NCBI GenBank assembly: GCA_009774615.1
Contig: VSOC01000033.1
Location: 1 to 16,640 of the forward strand
Direction of reading: 5' to 3'
Source: Lachnospiraceae bacterium
Lineage (GTDB): Bacteria > Bacillota > Clostridia > Lachnospirales > Lachnospiraceae
DNA: 16,640 bases
Shown: positions 12,729-16,640 of the stretch, one piece after another
Layout of the letters: every line of letters begins with the position of its first letter
Position numbering within the stretch: position 1 is the first letter of the stretch
Notes under the pieces: model-generated
The model's database searches: none
The model's input: only the letters and a program-made list of their open reading frames with translations
Told to the model about the DNA's origin: nothing
Position numbers and translations under genes: made by a program

Positions 12729-12776
12729 GTTATGGTGAACATGTGAACCGTAATGACGTGTGAACAGTAATAATGG
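12729..12776. repeat. Hyphenated palindrome, intergenic family copy 3, with extra half copy
   Basis: GTTATGGT (12729-12736) and ACCGTAAT (12747-12754) surround GAACATGTGA, giving the same 26-nt length as copy 2. One base pair has changed T-A to G-C, keeping the pairing. A further GTGTGAACAGTAAT half (about 12758-12771) follows at once. It ends just before the SD of the HD-domain gene. Confidence 0.72.
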
Positions 12777-12789
12777 AAAGGAGAACGAA

Positions 12790-13563
12790 ATGATTGATCT
12801 GCAGTATGCGAAAGAACAGTTTGCCAATTACCTGGAAGGCTATGACCGAAAGGATGATAAAATCCACCTGAAAGAGGTGCATACCTTCTGCGTCCTTGAA
12901 GCTGCGGATGAGATTTGTAAAGAGGAAGGGTTTACAAAAGAGGATCATCAACTGGCTCTTTTAATTGCCCTTCTTCATGATATCGGGCGGTTTGAGCAGC
13001 TTAAGCAGTTCGGAAGCTTTAATGACCGGCTGTTCAACCATGCGGACTTTGGCGTGAAGGTATTGTTTGAGGACGGGATGATTCGGCAGTTTATTAAAGA
13101 TTCGCAGTATGATTTGGTGATTCAAAAGGCAATTAAGTACCATTCTCTGTATTCCCTTGACGTGGTAGAAGGATTAACGGAGAGAGAAAGGCTGCATTGT
13201 CAGATTATCCGGGATGCCGATAAGCTGGATAATTTTCGTGTAAAGGATACAGAACGGGTGGAAACCCTGTTTGATACACCAAAAGAAGCCGTGGAGATGG
13301 AAGAGATCAGCCCGGTGGTGCTTGCGGCGGTGAGAAATAAAAAAAGTGTGGTTTCTGAGGAGCGGGTAACGCATCTGGACTGCTGGGTTTCCTATCTGGC
13401 ATTTATTTTTGATTTGAATTTTACCGCCAGTGTTCGGTGGATTTTAAAACGGGATTATCTGAACAGAAATATTGACCGCATCAACTATAAAAATCCGCAG
13501 GCAAAGAAGGCGATGGAAGAGATTCGTGAGATTTGTAATGCTTACCTTCGGGAGCGGGCGTAG
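12790..13563 (+). CDS. HD-domain phosphohydrolase
   Basis: This predicted cytoplasmic metal-dependent phosphohydrolase has 257 residues. The HD signature appears as H31 (EVHTFCVLEAADEI), H63-D64 (IALLHDIGRFEQ), a further His in FNHADFG (H84), IKYHS, and the distal Asp in RDADKLDNFR. This is the full ligand set of HD hydrolases, with H84 and the later His hinting at the extended HD/HD-GYP-like pattern. No second domain is seen. The C-terminal part (SVRWILKRDYLNRNIDRINY) is typical of uncharacterised clostridial HD proteins. Start: ATG 12790 has AAAGGAG 6 nt upstream, better than the ORF opening at 12760. No confident promoter is seen. Candidate substrates (nucleotides, ppGpp, cyclic nucleotides) cannot be separated by sequence. 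Confidence 0.85.
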   Translation: MIDLQYAKEQFANYLEGYDRKDDKIHLKEVHTFCVLEAADEICKEEGFTKEDHQLALLIALLHDIGRFEQLKQFGSFNDRLFNHADFGVKVLFEDGMIRQFIKDSQYDLVIQKAIKYHSLYSLDVVEGLTERERLHCQIIRDADKLDNFRVKDTERVETLFDTPKEAVEMEEISPVVLAAVRNKKSVVSEERVTHLDCWVSYLAFIFDLNFTASVRWILKRDYLNRNIDRINYKNPQAKKAMEEIREICNAYLRERA

Positions 13564-13585
13564 AATGACGAAAAAACGAGAAGAG

Positions 13586-13611
13586 AAGGAGCGGATTTAA
13601 CCGCTCCTTTT
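13586..13611 (+). terminator. Intrinsic terminator of the HD-domain gene
   Basis: AAGGAGCGG (13586-13594) and CCGCTCCTT (13601-13609) form a perfect 9-bp stem with loop ATTTAA and a short T exit. On the minus strand the exit is CTCTTCTCG, so it is mainly a + strand terminator. Confidence 0.88.
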
Positions 13612-13692
13612 GCCTGCACCGTTTATAGGTTTTGCCTGCACCGTTTATAGGTTTTGCCTGCACCGTTTATAGGTTTTATCTGCACCTTTTAT
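13612..13692. repeat. 22-bp tandem repeat, three perfect copies plus a decayed one
   Basis: A unit starting GCCTGCACCGTTTATAGG and ending TTTT occurs without change at 13612-13633, 13634-13655 and 13656-13677. A degraded copy (ATCTGCACCTTTTAT) follows to about 13692. There are no spacers, so it is not a CRISPR. It fills the gap between the convergent HD-domain and asnA genes and could vary in copy number between strains. Confidence 0.92.
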
Positions 13693-13702
13693 CTGCTTCT
13701 TT

Positions 13703-14710
13703 TTATAACAGAATAATTTTGTGTTTCCTGCATTCCTCCCGCATCTTCTCCGGCCAGATGCTTGCCTGAACCTCGCCGATATGAGCGCGGTTTAATAAAA
13801 GCATACATAATCTGGACTGACCGATACCGCCGCCGATGGTATAGGGCAGTTCGCCATTGAACAGCATACGATGATAGGGAAGGTTTCTGCGCTCTTCGCA
13901 GCCTGCTTTTTTTAATTGTTCTTCCAGGGCTTTTTCATCGACGCGGATGCCCATGCTGGAGATTTCCAGAGCACAGTTTAAGGTGTCATACCAGAACAGA
14001 ATGTCGCCGTTTAAACTCCAGTCGTCATAGTCCGGAGCGCGTCCGTCGTGAGGTTTTCCGTTGGCAAGCTTATCGCCGATTTTCATTAAAAATACACAGC
14101 CAAGCTCCCGGGTAATCAGGTTTTCGCGCTCCTTTGGTGTTTTGTCCGGGTAGCGTTCTTCCAGTTCCCAGGTGGTAATAAAATGGATTTCGTCGGGCAG
14201 GTGCTTTACAGCCTGGGGATATTTGTACCATACCTCGTGTTCCATGTGCTTGATGATTTTAAACAGCTGGCGTACCACGGACTGCAAAGTTTCCATGGTG
14301 CGCTCTTCTTTGGTAATGACCATTTCCCAGTCCCACTGATCCACATAGCAGGAGTGAAGGTTATCCATCTCCTCGTCACGGCGGATAGCGTTCATGTTGG
14401 TATAGAGTCCTTCGCCGGGCCGGAAGCCGTATTCTTTTAAAGCCATGCGTTTCCATTTGGCAAGGGAATGAACGACCTCTAAGGTTTCGCCGGGAATGCC
14501 CAGCATATCAAAGGCTACAGGGCGTTCTACGCCGTTTAAGTCATCGTTTAAGCCGCTGCTTTTTTCGACAAAAAGCGGGGCGGAGATGCGCTCGAAATGC
14601 ATTTCCCGTCCAAGTTCTTTCTGAAACGTATCCCGGATATATTTGATTGCATCCTGGGTTTCTCTGATGGTTAAATGGGGATCGTAGTGATCCGGTAAAA
14701 TAAGTGCCAT
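13703..14710 (-). CDS. asnA: Aspartate--ammonia ligase (AsnA)
   Basis: This cytoplasmic enzyme makes asparagine from aspartate, ammonia and ATP, forming AMP and PPi. At 335 residues it is the expected size for AsnA (about 330), a class II aminoacyl-tRNA-synthetase-like fold. Visible family blocks are RISAPLFVEKSSGLNDDLNG, ERPVAFDM, VHSLAKWKRMALKEYGF, GLYTNMNAIRRDEEMDNLHS, YVDQWDWE, and the C-terminal ELPYTIGGGIGQSRLCMLLL motif for ATP. Start: ATG at 14710 has GGAGG 8 nt upstream; the upstream in-frame extension is A-rich leader. A search of the leader for T-box hallmarks (AGGGTGGNACCGCG) found none, so Asn-tRNA control is not supported. It is divergent from the MATE gene and convergent with the HD-domain gene. 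Confidence 0.96.
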   Translation of the reverse strand: MALILPDHYDPHLTIRETQDAIKYIRDTFQKELGREMHFERISAPLFVEKSSGLNDDLNGVERPVAFDMLGIPGETLEVVHSLAKWKRMALKEYGFRPGEGLYTNMNAIRRDEEMDNLHSCYVDQWDWEMVITKEERTMETLQSVVRQLFKIIKHMEHEVWYKYPQAVKHLPDEIHFITTWELEERYPDKTPKERENLITRELGCVFLMKIGDKLANGKPHDGRAPDYDDWSLNGDILFWYDTLNCALEISSMGIRVDEKALEEQLKKAGCEERRNLPYHRMLFNGELPYTIGGGIGQSRLCMLLLNRAHIGEVQASIWPEKMREECRKHKIILL

Positions 14711-14809
14711 AGATTTTTCCTCCGATTTTGTTCTGATTTTTTGTTTTGCTTTTTGTTTTTGTTTTTCTTTACAAAGAAATATATGCTGCTGCATAAAAAA
14801 CTCTTTACT

Positions 14810-14838
14810 ATGGTAGCACTTGCCGGGAATTGGCGCAA
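14810..14838 (-). promoter_or_regulatory. Probable promoter of asnA
   Basis: Minus strand: -35 TTGCGC (14838-14833), 17-bp spacer, -10 TACCAT (14815-14810). The leader would be about 95 nt, very A-rich, with a small TTTCTTT/AAAGAAA fold near 14764-14779. Confidence 0.5.
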
Positions 14839-14855
14839 CTGTTTTGCCAAGATTC

Positions 14856-14884
14856 TTGCAAAAAAAGGCGTTTGGCGGTATACT
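14856..14884 (+). promoter_or_regulatory. Sigma-A promoter of the MATE gene
   Basis: -35 TTGCAA (14856-14861), 17-bp spacer, -10 TATACT (14879-14884). Initiation near 14891. It is back-to-back with the asnA promoter, 17 bp between the -35 boxes. Confidence 0.78.
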
Positions 14885-14944
14885 TTTTCTTAGAATGTGA
14901 TAGAATCGTCAAAAGTTTTTTTGCTGTTTCTTATGATGCAGAGG

Positions 14945-14966
14945 ATCTTTTTGACCGGAAAAAGAT
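14945..14966 (+). promoter_or_regulatory. Hairpin abutting the SD of the MATE gene
   Basis: ATCTTTTT (14945-14952) pairs perfectly with AAAAAGAT (14959-14966), and the SD AAGGAG begins at the next base (14967). It may affect ribosome access; no U-tract follows, so it is not a terminator. Confidence 0.5.
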
Positions 14967-14981
14967 AAGGAGCTGTTGGGG

Positions 14982-16346
14982 ATGAAGAGTGCGATGACAC
15001 AGGAAAAACGGTATGAGATGATGATGAACACGCCGGTTTCCAGCCTGATTCCAAAGCTGGCGGTGCCGACGGTTATCAGTATGCTGGTAACGGCGATTTA
15101 TAATATGGCAGATACCTTTTTTGTCAGCCGGATTGGGACAAGCGCATCGGGAGCGGTGGGGATTATTGCTTCACTGATGTTTATGATCCAGGCGATTGGG
15201 TTTACCTTCGGTATGGGAAGCGGGAATTATATTTCGCGTTCCCTGGGAGATCAGAACGGGGAGGAAGCGACAAGGGCAGCGGCGACGGCATTTTTCAGCG
15301 TACTGATGATCGGGGTACTGATGATTGCGGTTGGGGTGCCGTTTATGAAGCCATTCGTTTATCTTCTGGGGGCAACACCTACGATTGCGCCGTATGCGAT
15401 GGAGTACATGCGCTATATTCTGTATGCCGCGCCGTTTATGCTGTGTTCCTATGTAATGAATAATATTCTCCGGTCGCAGGGAATTGCACTTTATGCGATG
15501 TTTGGGATTACGGCGGGCGGAATATTAAATATGGTTCTTGACCCGATTTTTATTTTTAAGTTCCGCATGGGGATTGCAGGGGCAGCCGTGGCGACGATGC
15601 TGAGCCAGATAGTGAGTTTTGTGATTCTGCTTGCTCAGTGCAACCTGCGGGCGGGAAGCATTAAAATTTTGCCTTCGCAGTTTTCACCTTCGTTTAGGAT
15701 GTACGGGATTATCTTCCATGCCGGGCTTCCCTCGCTCTGCCGCCAGGGGCTGATGAGCATTTCCGCAGTGGTCTTAAACTTTGCCGCCGGCCCTTACGGG
15801 GATGCGGCGATTGCGGCAATGTCTATTGTTTCGCGGTTTATGATGTTTATTAACTCCGGGCTGATTGGCTTTGGACAGGGCTTTCAGCCGGTGTGCGGGT
15901 TTAACTTCGGGGCAAAGCGTTATGACCGGGTGCTGGAATCGTTCTGGTTCTGTGTTAAGGTATCCGTTGTGCTGCTGACGGTTCTTGGGGCAGTGAGTTT
16001 TGTTCTGGCAAGGCCGATTATTGCAGCATTTCGGAAAGAGGATCTGGAAGTTATTGCCATCGGAACAAAGGCTCTCAGGCTTCAGCTTTTAACGATGCCG
16101 ATTCAGGCGTGGATTATTATGTGCAATATGCTCACCCAGTCAATTGGCTGCGGTTTTCGGGCCTCGCTGGTGGCGATGGGGCGGCAGGGGATATTTTTAA
16201 TCCCGTCGCTGCTTCTGCTTCCTTTAGGCTTTGGGCTTTTAGGCGTGCAGATGGCTCAGCCGATAGCGGATGTCTGTACCTGTGCGCTGGGGACCGTGAT
16301 TGTTGTGGGGGTTTTGCGTGAGTTTCGGAAAAATGGATGGATATAA
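14982..16346 (+). CDS. MATE family efflux transporter
   Basis: This integral membrane antiporter of the multidrug and toxic compound extrusion family is driven by Na+ or H+. It has 454 residues with about 12 hydrophobic helices in two homologous halves. The first half opens with PVSSLIPKLAVPTVISMLVTAIYNMADTFFVSRIGTSASGAVG, the classic MATE start with its conserved YNMADTFFV. It continues with GSGNYISRSLGDQ and LRSQG. The second half contains GLPSLCRQGLMSISAVVLN and GFGQGFQPVCGFNFGAKRYDRV, the mirrored motif. Start: ATG 14982 has AAGGAG 9 nt upstream; a TTG at 14976 is too close to the SD. No adjacent regulator is seen. Clostridia carry many MATE paralogues with unknown substrates. The next gene starts 33 bp on with no terminator between. 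Confidence 0.93.
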   Translation: MKSAMTQEKRYEMMMNTPVSSLIPKLAVPTVISMLVTAIYNMADTFFVSRIGTSASGAVGIIASLMFMIQAIGFTFGMGSGNYISRSLGDQNGEEATRAAATAFFSVLMIGVLMIAVGVPFMKPFVYLLGATPTIAPYAMEYMRYILYAAPFMLCSYVMNNILRSQGIALYAMFGITAGGILNMVLDPIFIFKFRMGIAGAAVATMLSQIVSFVILLAQCNLRAGSIKILPSQFSPSFRMYGIIFHAGLPSLCRQGLMSISAVVLNFAAGPYGDAAIAAMSIVSRFMMFINSGLIGFGQGFQPVCGFNFGAKRYDRVLESFWFCVKVSVVLLTVLGAVSFVLARPIIAAFRKEDLEVIAIGTKALRLQLLTMPIQAWIIMCNMLTQSIGCGFRASLVAMGRQGIFLIPSLLLLPLGFGLLGVQMAQPIADVCTCALGTVIVVGVLREFRKNGWI

Positions 16347-16379
16347 GAAAATAATCATAAATAATGTAGGGAGAAGTGT

Positions 16380-16640
16380 ATGAGCAGGTCTATTCTTGAA
16401 CTTTATAATCATATTAGTGTACAGCAGTATAAAACGGATATGGGGTTTAAAGCATTAGTGGAAGGAGTACATGATAATTTATTTGTTATTCCAGAATATC
16501 AGCGGAAATATCGGTGGAGCAAAACGCAGGTTGAAGAACTGGCCTCATCCTTGATTCGGGATCTTCCTATTCCGCCAATCTATACCTATCGAAATGAAAA
16601 TGGTCAGTTGGAGATACTTGATGGTCAGCAGAGGGTAATG
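16380..16640 (+). CDS. DUF262 family protein, N-terminal part (cut by window end)
   Basis: The first 87 residues of a gene that runs off the window. VIPEYQRKYRWSKTQVEELASSLI followed by PIPPIYTY and ILDGQQR (Q83, Q84, R85) is the signature of the DUF262/GmrS-like domain, related to ParB/sulfiredoxin nuclease-NTPase folds. In the full GmrSD enzyme, DUF262 is joined to a DUF1524 HNH nuclease and cuts modified DNA. Many other DUF262 proteins sit in restriction and phage-defence loci. GGGAG lies 6-7 nt before ATG 16380. The gene looks more AT-rich than the MATE gene before it, a mild hint of different origin. What follows, and whether a nuclease domain is fused, is outside the window. Confidence 0.85.
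   Translation, partial: MSRSILELYNHISVQQYKTDMGFKALVEGVHDNLFVIPEYQRKYRWSKTQVEELASSLIRDLPIPPIYTYRNENGQLEILDGQQRVM

Noticed and set aside
13612..13692. Possible CRISPR array
   Set aside because: The 22-bp units abut each other with no spacers, there are only three full copies, and no cas genes are near.
14711..14975. T-box riboswitch upstream of asnA
   Set aside because: Looked for the AGGGTGGNACCGCG core and a terminator/antiterminator in the minus-strand leader; neither is present, and the predicted leader is only about 95 nt.

Overview
The window looks like chromosomal DNA of a low-to-mid GC Firmicute of class Clostridia, most likely a Lachnospiraceae member. The reasons are strong Shine-Dalgarno sites, TTGACA/TATAAT-type promoters with 17-bp spacers, mostly housekeeping genes typical of that family (acyl-ACP thioesterase, CvfB, YitT, an MsmK/UgpC-type ATPase beside a CdaR-like regulator, CtpA-type protease, DegV, AsnA), and sticky T-rich intergenic DNA. 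The family assignment is inference from gene content and protein style; no rRNA is present.

Layout. Positions 1-170 hold a minus-strand tRNA-Gln(CUG) with its promoter and terminator. Positions 250-585 hold the most notable item: an apparently complete Fst-like type I toxin-antitoxin locus. It has a 28-residue membrane peptide read from + and a roughly 70-nt antisense RNA read from -, which converge on a shared bidirectional terminator; two direct-repeat blocks and a 5' hairpin cover the toxin ribosome binding site. From 678 to 3048 runs a + strand group: acyl-ACP thioesterase, CvfB-like S1 protein and a small methyltransferase. Then come yitT (3181-4023), a stand-alone sugar ABC ATPase (4258-5370) with strikingly optimised codon use, a CdaR/PucR-type regulator (5582-6670) and a secreted or membrane-anchored S41 protease (6818-8158).

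A T-rich repetitive intergenic tract (8270-8406) leads to a minus-strand threonine-aldolase-like gene, whose leader contains an intrinsic terminator before the gene (attenuator-like). A divergent + strand degV follows. On the minus strand an ECF transporter S component and an M24 aminopeptidase P-like gene form a two-gene operon (12509 to 10706), with an unusual leader carrying a 22-bp tandem duplication. A + strand HD-domain hydrolase (12790-13563) converges on minus-strand asnA (14710-13703), and a 22-bp tandem repeat lies between them. A divergent + strand MATE exporter (14982-16346) follows. The window ends inside a DUF262 gene (16380 onward), the N-terminal half of GmrSD/ParB-like proteins common in defence loci, which may mark the start of an accessory region.

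Most genes have their own promoter and terminator, so this is a mosaic of small transcription units rather than one pathway. The coherent units are the toxin-antitoxin locus, cvfB with the methyltransferase (stop codon and SD overlap), and the S component with the peptidase (19-bp gap). A family of 26-28 nt hyphenated palindromes built on GTTACTGTGAAC / GTGAACAGTAAC recurs in three intergenic regions, with a weaker relative in a fourth. Identifications rest on reading motifs by eye, with no database search.
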